From NCBI GenBank assembly GCA_017936025.1, contig JAGBGL010000015.1:1-9959 (forward strand): 9,959 nucleotides of DNA, written 5' to 3'. Origin of the DNA: Bacillota bacterium. Its GTDB lineage: Bacteria; Bacillota; Clostridia; Peptostreptococcales; Anaerovoracaceae. This document shows positions 1 through 6,832 of this stretch, one piece after another (position 1 is the first letter of the stretch; every line of letters starts with the position of its first letter). Below the pieces are notes generated by a model. The model ran no database searches. It saw nothing but the letters and a program-made list of their open reading frames with translations, and had not been told where the DNA came from. The translations under genes and the position numbers were made by a program.

Positions 1-24
1 AGTGTCACTTTTATAGCCTTTCAT
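1..24 (-). CDS. Start of a leftward gene cut by the window edge (8 codons)
   Basis: An ATG at 24-22 is preceded by a near-perfect ribosome binding site (AGGAGGT on the minus strand, 34-40) at 9-nt spacing. The reading frame begins MKGYKSDT and runs off the window edge. A well-formed promoter lies upstream (64-92). Eight residues are too few to assign a family. The call rests entirely on the start signals, which are strong. Confidence 0.7.
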
Positions 25-63
25 AATTTAAAGACCTCCTAAATATTTTTTCGTATTGTTAGT

Positions 64-92
64 ATTATATCATTCTTAAATTCCCTATGCAA
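64..92 (-). promoter_or_regulatory. SigA-type promoter for the left-edge gene
   Basis: On the minus strand a -35 TTGCAT (92-87), a 17-nt spacer and a perfect -10 TATAAT (69-64) lie about 40 nt before the left-edge start codon. The -35 box sits inside the spacer of a 9-bp inverted repeat (77-105), so access of RNA polymerase is probably controlled there. Confidence 0.65.
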
Positions 93-105
93 TAATGGGA
101 ATTTA
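77..105. promoter_or_regulatory. Operator-like dyad flanking the -35 box
   Basis: TAAATTCCC (77-85) and GGGAATTTA (97-105) form a perfect 9-bp inverted repeat with an 11-nt centre. The -35 box of the leftward promoter lies in that centre. No T-run follows on either strand, so a terminator is unlikely. The arrangement fits a repressor site. The cognate regulator is unknown; it could be the left-edge gene product itself, which is inference. Confidence 0.5.
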
Positions 106-164
106 TATTTTGTGAATTTTTATACAGTCCCGCATCATATTTTACACACTTTTCTTTTCCGGAC

Positions 165-196
165 AAAAACAAAAGCAATCCGTAATGGATTGCTTT
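165..196 (-). terminator. Rho-independent terminator of the AbrB-family gene
   Basis: A perfect 10-bp stem, GGATTGCTTT (187-196) with AAAGCAATCC (172-181), encloses a 5-nt loop. On the minus strand it is followed by TTGTTTTTG. It starts 10 nt after the regulator's stop codon, so the gene is probably monocistronic. Confidence 0.85.
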
Positions 197-205
197 CAGT
201 TATGT

Positions 206-448
206 CTACAGTTTTTTCAGGTCTTCAATGCATTTTCTGCATGCTTTTTTACCCTTATATTCAATAATGTCATATGCGGATCCGCATAAAATACATTTGT
301 GTTCGTACTTTTTCAAAACGATCGTATCGTCTTCTGTGTAAATTTCAATCGGAGTTCCAGGCTCAATACCAAGAGTTTTTCTTAACTCTTTAGGAAGTAC
401 AATTCTACCCAGATCATCGATTCTTCTTGTGATTCCTGTTGCTTTCAC
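206..448 (-). CDS. AbrB/SpoVT family transition-state regulator with C-terminal zinc knuckle
   Basis: An 80-residue DNA-binding regulator of the AbrB (swapped-hairpin) family. Residues 1-50 match the AbrB core: KATGITRRIDDLGRIVLPKE, then LRKTLGIEPG and a terminal LKKY. The C-terminal part replaces the B. subtilis AbrB multimerisation segment with a C-x2-C-x14-C-x2-C pattern (Cys 52, 55, 70, 73), a zinc-knuckle-like form I recall from clostridial homologues. I chose the GTG at 448. The upstream ATG at 457 abuts the AAAAGGAG ribosome binding site with no spacing, whereas the GTG lies 9 nt from it and gives the same N-terminus as B. subtilis AbrB after its internal Met. The gene has its own promoter and terminator. 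Such proteins usually repress stationary-phase and sporulation genes as dimers or tetramers. The target genes here are unknown. Confidence 0.9.
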   Translation of the reverse strand: MKATGITRRIDDLGRIVLPKELRKTLGIEPGTPIEIYTEDDTIVLKKYEHKCILCGSAYDIIEYKGKKACRKCIEDLKKL

Positions 449-521
449 CGTTTTCATCTCCTTTTCTGTTTTCCTTTATACTTATTCTCTGTAGCGGTCC
501 AGAGATTTTTCCCTATTATGT

Positions 522-550
522 ATTATAACTCATAAATTACCAATAATCAA
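522..550 (-). promoter_or_regulatory. SigA-type promoter of the AbrB-family gene
   Basis: On the minus strand TTGATT (550-545), a 17-nt spacer and TATAAT (527-522). It predicts a leader of about 65 nt containing a small 6-bp hairpin, TCTCTG/CAGAGA (486-505). The promoter lies back to back with the rightward promoter at 584-612. Confidence 0.65.
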
Positions 551-583
551 ACGCAAATGTTGCTAATTTTCTTACAATAATGT

Positions 584-612
584 TTGATACTGCTTCAAAG
601 CCGTTATATAAT
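584..612 (+). promoter_or_regulatory. SigA-type promoter of the zinc ribbon/Ltp gene
   Basis: TTGATA (584-589), a 17-nt spacer and a perfect TATAAT (607-612) lie about 36 nt before the start codon. The ribosome binding site GGAGG (636-640) follows downstream at 7-nt spacing from the ATG. Only 33 nt separate its -35 from the -35 of the divergent AbrB-family promoter. Confidence 0.75.
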
Positions 613-647
613 GTGAGTAAAATATACAACAAATCGGAGGTCTAACC

Positions 648-1583
648 ATGATCAAATTCTGTCCAAAATGCGGCAAAGAAGTCAGCACTAAATTCTGTCC
701 TTTCTGCGGCTGCGATTTAAGTCAGTTCTTCACAGAAGACAACAGCACACCTGCAAATCCGGAAATGCCGGAAGCACCTGCTTCCCCTGAAATCTCTTTC
801 GAGTCTGCTGAATCTGAAACACCGGAAGAACCCCCTGTGATTTCTTTCGAGACACCCGAACCTGCTCAGGAAGATGCTTCTCCTGATTTTTCTTTTGATC
901 CCGAACCTGAAATCAAAACAGAACCACAGGCTCAGTTCAGCACTTATACGACACCAGATCAGGATCAGACCCAGACTTACAATACATACTATATTCCACC
1001 TGAAAGCCAGAAAGAATCCGTAACCGGCAAAACATGGTTCATTATTCTGATGCTTCTCCTCTTCTGGCCTCTTGGTCTGTTCTTTATGTGGAGAGCAAAA
1101 AAATTCAGCAAAGTGGCAAGAATCATAATAACTGCTGTTATCGGAGTGCTTTTCATATTAAATATAATCGGCACAATCGCACTTTTAAACGCTGCAGATG
1201 ACTATAGTTATGATGACGACTACTACGACTACAGCAGCGATTACCTGGTCGATGATTATGACAGCGATTACAGCAGCAACGATGATTACGGCAGCATTCT
1301 GGGCGACAGCGCACTGGATACTGCTAAGAGCTATCTCAATTCACTGTACTTTTCACGTGAAGGTCTCATCGAACAGCTGGAATACGAAGGTTTCTCCACA
1401 AGCGAAGCCACAGCTGCAGTCGATTCTCTGATCGTCGACTGGAATGCTCAGGCTGCAGGATGCGCGAGAAACTATCTGCGCACATTCCCTGACTGGAACC
1501 GTTCAGAAATGATCGACCAGCTTGAATATGAAGGATTCACATATTCTCAGGCAGCTTATGGTGCAGATGCCGTAGGGCTGTAA
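648..1583 (+). CDS. Membrane protein with N-terminal zinc ribbon and C-terminal Ltp-type repeats
   Basis: A 311-residue protein of four parts. Residues 5-20 form a zinc ribbon (CPKC, CPFC; Cys 5, 8, 17, 20). Residues 30-125 are a Pro/Glu-rich linker with repeated ISFE/FSFDPE-like segments. Two hydrophobic segments follow (about 129-148 and 157-181), joined by a basic loop (RAKKFSKVAR). Residues 184-216 are an Asp/Tyr/Ser tract. The C-terminus has two copies of a motif containing QLEYEGF (about 225-262 and 272-309), characteristic of the Ltp family (host cell surface-exposed lipoprotein, Pfam Lipoprotein_Ltp). The founding Ltp, from Streptococcus phage TP-J34, blocks phage DNA injection. This protein has no lipobox and uses membrane helices instead. 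By the positive-inside rule the basic loop would be cytoplasmic and the Ltp repeats outside, which is inference. Many chromosomal Ltp-domain proteins have no known function, so a defence role is only a possibility. Confidence 0.85.
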   Translation: MIKFCPKCGKEVSTKFCPFCGCDLSQFFTEDNSTPANPEMPEAPASPEISFESAESETPEEPPVISFETPEPAQEDASPDFSFDPEPEIKTEPQAQFSTYTTPDQDQTQTYNTYYIPPESQKESVTGKTWFIILMLLLFWPLGLFFMWRAKKFSKVARIIITAVIGVLFILNIIGTIALLNAADDYSYDDDYYDYSSDYLVDDYDSDYSSNDDYGSILGDSALDTAKSYLNSLYFSREGLIEQLEYEGFSTSEATAAVDSLIVDWNAQAAGCARNYLRTFPDWNRSEMIDQLEYEGFTYSQAAYGADAVGL

Positions 1584-1622
1584 CCTGAAAACCTCAGAAC
1601 GTTACGTAATTGTAAAGTAAAT

Positions 1623-1657
1623 AAAACTGCAGAGCACCCGCTGCCCTGCAGTTTTTT
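1623..1657. terminator. Bidirectional terminator between convergent genes
   Basis: AAAACTGCAG (1623-1632) and CTGCAGTTTT (1646-1655) pair as a 10-bp stem with a 13-nt loop. T-runs lie on both strands (1652-1657 rightward, a shorter one leftward). It serves the zinc ribbon/Ltp gene and the leftward aguB gene, whose stop codon begins at 1661, only a few bases away. Confidence 0.85.
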
Positions 1658-1658
1658 A

Positions 1659-2564
1659 TTATCTGACTAAATTTCCGCCCATCGTAAGCAGATGCCCGTA
1701 CATTTCCGGACGTCTGTCTCTGAAAGTTACAACTTCTTTTCTGAACGCTGCAAGCTTGTCCATATCGAATGTTGCCACCATTACACCTTCAGTTTCGCCA
1801 TCCATTTCTGCAACTTTCTCTCCTATATTATCGCTGATAAACGATGCTCCCCAGAATCTTATAGCTGTACCTGCTTTAGGTTCTTCCTCGTCACCGATTC
1901 TGTTGGAAGCAATTACAGGTGCCATATTCGCCGCTGCATGTCCCAGCATTGTATTCTGCCAGTGGCGGTAATCGACATCTGCCGGATCGATATTATCCAT
2001 CTGGTCTACCGGTGTAGCAAATGAACCGATCGCTGTCGGATAGAACAGCAATTCCGCACCCTGCAGACACATAATGCGTGCTGCTTCCGGGAACCACTGG
2101 TCCCAGCAAACGCCAACACCGATTTTCGCAAATTTCGTATCCCAGACTTTGAAGCCTGTGTCTCCCGGGCTGAAATAAAATTTCTCATAATAGCCGGGAT
2201 CTTCAGGAATATGAGTTTTTCTGTAATACCCCAGAATTTCTCCGCCGGCATCGATAACTGCGACCGTATTGTATCTGACCATTCCTGCATCTTCATAAAA
2301 GCTTACAGGAAGAACAACGTCCAGTTCCTTTGCAAGTTCGCACATTTTCATGATCATAGGATTATCATCTCTCGGTCTTGCAAGATCAATATAATCATAG
2401 TCCACTATCTGTGCAAAATAAGGTGTTTCGAACAGTTCCTGGATCTGAATTATATCAGCACCCTTTGCCGCGGCTTCTCTTATCAGCTGTTCTGCTTTAG
2501 CTATATTGGCCTCGCGGTCCCAGCTGCACTTCATCTGTGTGCATGCTACTGTTACATTTCTCAT
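1659..2564 (-). CDS. aguB: N-carbamoylputrescine amidase
   Basis: A 301-residue cytosolic enzyme of the carbon-nitrogen hydrolase (nitrilase) superfamily. It hydrolyses N-carbamoylputrescine to putrescine, CO2 and ammonia, the last step of the agmatine deiminase route to putrescine. The catalytic triad is visible as Glu43 (IQELFE), Lys116 (YYRKTHIP) and Cys153 (GVGVCWDQWFPEAAR). The segment DYRHWQNTMLGHAAANMAPV (about 198-217), with SNRIG shortly after, is typical of AguB rather than beta-ureidopropionase or amidases. Length is normal for the family. The start is supported by AGGAGGT (2571-2577) at 6-nt spacing. That site overlaps the stop codon of the upstream hydrolase gene (gap 11 nt), so the two are cotranscribed and probably translationally coupled. 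The usual partner, agmatine deiminase (aguA), is not in the window. Confidence 0.9.
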   Translation of the reverse strand: MRNVTVACTQMKCSWDREANIAKAEQLIREAAAKGADIIQIQELFETPYFAQIVDYDYIDLARPRDDNPMIMKMCELAKELDVVLPVSFYEDAGMVRYNTVAVIDAGGEILGYYRKTHIPEDPGYYEKFYFSPGDTGFKVWDTKFAKIGVGVCWDQWFPEAARIMCLQGAELLFYPTAIGSFATPVDQMDNIDPADVDYRHWQNTMLGHAAANMAPVIASNRIGDEEEPKAGTAIRFWGASFISDNIGEKVAEMDGETEGVMVATFDMDKLAAFRKEVVTFRDRRPEMYGHLLTMGGNLVR

Positions 2565-2575
2565 GTTAAAACCTC

Positions 2576-3352
2576 CTATACACTGTAGTCGAAAATGAAT
2601 ATCTGAATAATGTCCGCGGTCTCATAGATCTGGTCCGCTACAGTTTTCACCGGCTCGCCGTCACCTTCCTGCGGGCCGTAGTCTCCGAAGTATGCATGAC
2701 ATCCGCCTTCGATTATGTATTCTGTCATATCTGCCGGAAGATTGCTTTTATATTCTTTGTATTTCGCCATGTCCAGAACGCCGTCCTGATCGCCGTAAAC
2801 AGACAGCACATTAAGACCTGATCCTGATAAATCTTCTGTGGAGTACGATGCAAGCAGGATCAGACCTTCAAAGTCCTCTGCTGCTTCTGCGAGATAGCTG
2901 GCAGCCATCGATCCGCCCAGAGAATGACCTGCCATATACCACTCTTCGATTTCCGGATACATTTCCTGTATTCCCTCTGCCGCATCTTTATCGAAAACAG
3001 CCAGATTCCCCGGCATACTCACCAGAACAGCCAGGATGTCACGTTCCGCAAGAGCACTCATAAGCGGAGCATAGCTTTCTGCTTCCACCTTGCCTCCCGG
3101 ATAGAATATTATCCCGACCTTCTTGTCCGTTTCAAATACATTCCATTCGTATGCATACGGATCCTCTATCGGCGCGAATACCGTTATTCCCTTTTCAGGT
3201 TCTGTGACTTCCACCCCGTCTGCCGGCTGGGTTATACACTGCTGCGCCATCTGCGAAGCACGGTAATAATCGTTCAGATATACCGCTGCTACTGCAATCA
3301 TTGCAGCCACCACTATTGCAATTGCTATCAAAAGTTTTTTACTGCGTTTCAT
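2576..3352 (-). CDS. Membrane-anchored alpha/beta hydrolase
   Basis: A 258-residue protein with an N-terminal positively charged segment and one hydrophobic helix (about 6-25: KKLLIAIAIVVAAMIAVAAV), followed by an alpha/beta-hydrolase domain predicted to lie outside the membrane. The nucleophile elbow is GHSLGG (Ser144). A likely acid is Asp190 (YGDQDG) and the base is His219 (GGCHAYFGDYGPQEGDG). The closing motif with FGDYGPQ is typical of Abhydrolase_5-type proteins. The substrate cannot be read from the sequence; an esterase or lipase-like activity is a family-based guess. The start is supported by AGGAG (3360-3364) at 7-nt spacing. It is the first gene of a unit with aguB and has its own promoter at 3381-3409. 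Confidence 0.85.
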   Translation of the reverse strand: MKRSKKLLIAIAIVVAAMIAVAAVYLNDYYRASQMAQQCITQPADGVEVTEPEKGITVFAPIEDPYAYEWNVFETDKKVGIIFYPGGKVEAESYAPLMSALAERDILAVLVSMPGNLAVFDKDAAEGIQEMYPEIEEWYMAGHSLGGSMAASYLAEAAEDFEGLILLASYSTEDLSGSGLNVLSVYGDQDGVLDMAKYKEYKSNLPADMTEYIIEGGCHAYFGDYGPQEGDGEPVKTVADQIYETADIIQIFIFDYSV

Positions 3353-3380
3353 AGTCCATCTCCTGTCTTTTGTTTACTAT

Positions 3381-3409
3381 ATTATATTCCTTATCACACT
3401 TTCTTTCAA
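3381..3409 (-). promoter_or_regulatory. SigA-type promoter of the hydrolase-aguB unit
   Basis: On the minus strand TTGAAA (3409-3404), a 17-nt spacer and TATAAT (3386-3381) lie about 28 nt before the hydrolase start codon. It overlaps the region where the divergent transporter promoter would have its -35. Confidence 0.7.
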
Positions 3410-3421
3410 TTGTGATACAAT
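3393..3421 (+). promoter_or_regulatory. Probable extended -10 promoter of the EamA transporter gene
   Basis: TGA-TACAAT (3413-3421) gives an extended -10 element about 30 nt before the transporter start. The -35 region is poor (ATCACA at 17-nt spacing, or TTATCA at 19). It shares DNA with the leftward hydrolase promoter, so the two probably compete for RNA polymerase. Confidence 0.45.
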
Positions 3422-3451
3422 ACAAATATAAGCTTGGAAATGGAGGTCACT

Positions 3452-4333
3452 ATGAAAAATCTTAAACTTATCGGTACGCTTTGCATAATCGGCACTACAA
3501 TCTGCTATGGTCTGGTTCCGGCTCTGTCATTCATGGCATACGAAACCGGCGTGGTTACAGAAACACTTCTATTTGATAAATTTCTTTATGCTGCAATTCT
3601 CATGTGGGCTTACATACTGATCAGACGTATTCCTTTCAAACTGAATAAAGCTGCAGCTAAAACCATGGCCGCAGTTATGTTCTCATATATCGGCATCGCG
3701 ACAACTCTATATCTGTCTTTCGACTACATCAGCGGTTCACTGGCAACGATCATTTCCTTCACATTCCCTGCGATGGTGCTGGCGGTCGAAATGATCAGAG
3801 GGCGGGAAGCAGTACGCGCTAAAAAAATAATTGCGGTGGCACTGTCACTCGCAGGTCTCTGCCTCATCGTATGGGCACCGGGTATGGAAGTAAAAATCAT
3901 CGGCGTTGTTTTTGCTCTGGCATGTGCGGGATGCTATACCGTTTACACAATCAGCCTTTCATCAGAAAACCTGAAGGACATGAATTCTCTGGTTACTGCA
4001 GGCTACGTTCTGCTTGCTTCCGCTGTATTCAACTTTTTCAGATGCCTGATCAGCGGTCAGCCGCTGTTCACTACAGGCGGAGAACAGCTCAAATTCATGA
4101 TCCTGCTGGCGGTTGTATGTGCATTCGCTGCTATCCTGCTGTTCTGCCTCGGTGTCAAACTTATCGGTGCAAGCAATGCTTCCATCATCAATACTTTCGA
4201 ACCTGTATGCGCATGCATCTTCGGATATCTTCTGGTAGGAGATCTTATCACTACAGGAATGATCATCGGCGGCGGGCTCGTAGTCCTGGCCGTGCTGCTG
4301 GCAAATCTGCCGGAACGAAAAACTTTGAATTGA
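3452..4333 (+). CDS. EamA/DMT-family transporter
   Basis: A 293-residue polytopic membrane protein of the drug/metabolite transporter (EamA) superfamily, with about ten predicted transmembrane helices in two halves. In the first half the segments FDYISGSLATIISFTFPAMV and IIAVALSLAGLCLIVW follow the EamA pattern. In the second half FALACAGCYTVYTISLS, GVKLIGASNASIINTFEPV and IIGGGLVVLAVLLANLPER do the same. EamA proteins export amino acids, nucleosides, drugs or other metabolites; the substrate is not evident here. I chose the ATG at 3452, which has GGAGG (3442-3446) at 5-nt spacing. The in-frame TTG at 3434 and ATG at 3440 precede or overlap that site and lack their own. It is monocistronic, divergent from the hydrolase gene, and ends in a strong terminator. 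Confidence 0.88.
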   Translation: MKNLKLIGTLCIIGTTICYGLVPALSFMAYETGVVTETLLFDKFLYAAILMWAYILIRRIPFKLNKAAAKTMAAVMFSYIGIATTLYLSFDYISGSLATIISFTFPAMVLAVEMIRGREAVRAKKIIAVALSLAGLCLIVWAPGMEVKIIGVVFALACAGCYTVYTISLSSENLKDMNSLVTAGYVLLASAVFNFFRCLISGQPLFTTGGEQLKFMILLAVVCAFAAILLFCLGVKLIGASNASIINTFEPVCACIFGYLLVGDLITTGMIIGGGLVVLAVLLANLPERKTLN

Positions 4334-4340
4334 CCACAAT

Positions 4341-4378
4341 AAAATGCGGCCGGACATTCAGTCTGACCGCATTTTTTT
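4341..4378. terminator. Bidirectional terminator between the transporter and the surface-protein gene
   Basis: AAAATGCGG (4341-4349) pairs with CCGCATTTT (4367-4375). After one C/A mismatch the stem extends through CGGAC/GTCTG around a 5-nt loop. T7 follows on the plus strand (4372-4378) and A4 precedes it. It lies between the two convergent stop codons and touches that of the leftward gene. Confidence 0.85.
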
Positions 4379-6734
4379 ATTTATCTGTTATTTTTCTTCT
4401 GTATAACAGTCCTGCAGAAATCACCACAAGACATAAGCCTGCAAGCATAAGAGGTGCAGTTCCCATGCCGCCTGCATCAGGAAGAACATAACCTTCCTCA
4501 TTCTTATAAGTATTAGTTATCGAAACTGACATTTCTGTTTCGCCCACGGTTACATCAACAGGTTCAGAAGCCGAAGACGTAAACCGTTCATCGATATTAA
4601 TTTCCTGGACACTGTATGTGTACTCAACAGGAGAACCGTCTATCGTTCCTGTCAGCGGAAGCCCTTCTATCACAGTCTGCCAGCCGGCATCCCGGCTGAT
4701 ATATACGGATTCCTCGCCATACAGATACTTTCCGCCGCCTGCGTGCTGCCAGATTCTCACCTGGACTTCAGTTATATCTTCAGGCAGAGTGCCGACAGTT
4801 TCGCCATCTGCAGTTTTCCACTGTTTTGTAATTACAAGGTTCATAGTCTGCGGTTCCTGTGGAACAGCCGGTTCATCCTCCGGATCTTCAGGTGTTACTT
4901 CCAGTTCTTTCTGAATAGTTATGATCTCTCCCGGAGTAACAATCTCATATGTATGATCTCCCGGAGGTCTTGATTCCGGTAACTTCTCCGAACCTTTAGG
5001 TATCCATATGATAACATCCTCGTCATCCGGTGTTCTTCCGTCTTCAACCACAGTATAACTTGTCGATGGTTTTAATTCTTCCAGTGTGACATTTCCGTTC
5101 TCGTCAGTAGTTACATCATCTACCTTGACCCATTCATCATCCTGCCACTCGTAGATGTCCAGGTCAACGTCAGGATAAACCTCTCCGACATTCCCCGGTT
5201 TAGTGAACTTTATCACATATTCATCATCGGGAACCACTTCCAGTATACCTGTGAAGTCCGTTCTGTGAGATTCTGCATTGACATTAACAATATCTGCCAC
5301 AATTGTGCCGTTGACGTTGGCATCCAGATTCACTGTCGCGCCCGGTGCCAGGATCATTCCTGCAACTTCTTTTAAATTGATTGTTGCACCATCCGCGTTT
5401 ACAAAGTTCCATATAACTTTACCATTGGAAAAGTCAGTAACTTCGCCCAGACCTCCATCAGCACCGTCTACATAAATCCTTGCCTTTTCAATGCTTACAC
5501 TGCTTCTGCCGGCACAATCGACATTTACGATTATTGTTCCGTCATGACCTCTGGAGAAGCCTTCCATCCTGAAGCCTTTGCCATTAACATCGTCCGCCGT
5601 AAAATCTATTACGCCGATGCCGTCTTTCTGTGTGAGTCTTATTTCTCCATTACCGGTTGTTATATTTCTGTTTTCAAAAGAATTTATGCGCGCCGATACG
5701 CTTCTGATTTCAGTTTCAACTGCCGCAAGATCTATAAACGGCGCTTTCGCTGTATTATCATCCTGAATGAGTCTCTTAGGACGGTCCAGTTTTGTTCCGC
5801 TGATAGACCAGTAATTGTTGTTATCTGCCGTACTTACGCTCGCACTGCTTCCCACAACCAGCACATGATCAGCTGATGATCCGCTGCCGCCGTTAACTTT
5901 GCAGTAGTTCTGTGCATATGTCAGTTCATCCGCCAGACCATTTGTACCAAAGTTACTTGTTGCATATAAGTTTTTCGCCAGGACATTTCCATTAGTATGT
6001 GTATTCAGATTCGCAGTATCGAATGCTACAATGTGGAAGCTTCCCGCGATACCGATAGGGCTCTGCCTATTATGATACTTTTCATAAGCAGAATCCAGCC
6101 TGAATGCATCTTTCTGATAATTGTATTCAAGAGCCTGTCCATTGACCTTCACTTCGATTCTCTTTGAAGTGCGCATGAAGACAAACTCGTTCTGTGACGG
6201 ATATCCGGATCCTTCGATAACCAGCTTTGTGATATTGCCTGCCGAATCATATCTTACAGATGAAACACCCACAGATTCAATACTGCCATACTTCACAGCA
6301 CCGCAGTAAATATAATCTGACGGTCCGAAAGAGGAAAAAAGTCCTTCAGGTACATCTATTTCCAGCTTGTACTGGAACCACAGATTCTCATATTCCTGAC
6401 TAGTATTCTGCTTATTGTACAGAGCGATTTTGTACGGTACTACTTCCTCTGCATCAAATTTAAGGAAGTTCTTCACCTTGTCTGTATAGCCGGAAGCATT
6501 GAGTTTTGAAACTCTCAGCCCTGTATTCTGAGTTGTATAATTGTAATTGTAATACAGGGACAGTTCAGTATTTACTTTGCCTGTACTGTCCGTAGCAGAA
6601 AATACCTGCACTTCTTCTGTGGATGCAGGGATCATCAATGCCGCCAGAGTTATAACCACAACAGCTAAAGCAGCGACAACTATTGCAAGTTTACCTATAT
6701 TCTGTTTTCCTCTGTGTCTTGCGATGCTTGTCAT
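4377..6734 (-). CDS. Cell-wall-anchored adhesin-like protein (choice-of-anchor A, Cna-B-like domains, LPDAG sorting signal)
   Basis: A 785-residue surface protein. Residues 1-38 form a signal segment (basic RHRGKQNIGK, then a long hydrophobic stretch). Residues about 50-225 are an unassigned extracellular region. Residues about 230-497 match the choice-of-anchor A type: FHIVAFDTANLNTHTNGNVL near the start, and the signature VIWNFVNADGATINL with MILAPGATVNLDANVNGTIV near the end. Residues about 503-600 look like a prealbumin/SpaA-like repeat (DVDLDIYEW, TTDENGNVTLEELKPSTSYT). A Pro/Glu linker (613-629) leads to a Cna-B domain (630-743) with candidate isopeptide residues Lys637, Glu711 and Asn741. 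The tail is LPDAG (751-755), a hydrophobic helix and RRKITDK, a sortase signal. The start at 6734 is chosen because AGGAG (6744-6748) lies 9 nt upstream; the in-frame ATG at 6767 lies upstream of that site. No sortase gene is in the window. Confidence 0.87.
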   Translation of the reverse strand: MTSIARHRGKQNIGKLAIVVAALAVVVITLAALMIPASTEEVQVFSATDSTGKVNTELSLYYNYNYTTQNTGLRVSKLNASGYTDKVKNFLKFDAEEVVPYKIALYNKQNTSQEYENLWFQYKLEIDVPEGLFSSFGPSDYIYCGAVKYGSIESVGVSSVRYDSAGNITKLVIEGSGYPSQNEFVFMRTSKRIEVKVNGQALEYNYQKDAFRLDSAYEKYHNRQSPIGIAGSFHIVAFDTANLNTHTNGNVLAKNLYATSNFGTNGLADELTYAQNYCKVNGGSGSSADHVLVVGSSASVSTADNNNYWSISGTKLDRPKRLIQDDNTAKAPFIDLAAVETEIRSVSARINSFENRNITTGNGEIRLTQKDGIGVIDFTADDVNGKGFRMEGFSRGHDGTIIVNVDCAGRSSVSIEKARIYVDGADGGLGEVTDFSNGKVIWNFVNADGATINLKEVAGMILAPGATVNLDANVNGTIVADIVNVNAESHRTDFTGILEVVPDDEYVIKFTKPGNVGEVYPDVDLDIYEWQDDEWVKVDDVTTDENGNVTLEELKPSTSYTVVEDGRTPDDEDVIIWIPKGSEKLPESRPPGDHTYEIVTPGEIITIQKELEVTPEDPEDEPAVPQEPQTMNLVITKQWKTADGETVGTLPEDITEVQVRIWQHAGGGKYLYGEESVYISRDAGWQTVIEGLPLTGTIDGSPVEYTYSVQEINIDERFTSSASEPVDVTVGETEMSVSITNTYKNEEGYVLPDAGGMGTAPLMLAGLCLVVISAGLLYRRKITDK

Positions 6735-6803
6735 TGTGCTATGCTCCTGAATGAATATGAAATCCATGCATACAAAAATGCATAAACTTCTGCCAGTCTA
6801 GGT

Positions 6804-6832
6804 AGCATAATACATTTACAAAATTATGTCAA
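6804..6832 (-). promoter_or_regulatory. Promoter of the surface-protein gene
   Basis: On the minus strand a consensus -35 TTGACA (6832-6827), a 17-nt spacer and a weaker -10 TATGCT (6809-6804). It predicts a leader of about 60 nt, which contains two ATGCAT palindromes 6 nt apart (6766-6771 and 6778-6783) that could form a short hairpin. The -35 box lies in the first of two tandem dyads at 6829-6872. Confidence 0.6.

Noticed and set aside
1198..1431. Open frame rich in Thr, Met and Ala inside the zinc ribbon/Ltp gene
   Set aside because: It is an out-of-frame reading of the Asp/Tyr/Ser repeat tract. The overlapping gene has clear domains and start signals, and this frame has no ribosome binding site.
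648..1583. Zinc ribbon/Ltp protein as a classical lipoprotein
   Set aside because: There is no N-terminal signal peptide or lipobox. The N-terminal cysteines are in CxxC pairs of a zinc ribbon.
3871..4491. Long open frame overlapping the EamA transporter and its terminator
   Set aside because: Its product is Cys/Arg/His-rich with no domain, it crosses a strong terminator, and it reads through the well-supported transporter gene in another frame.
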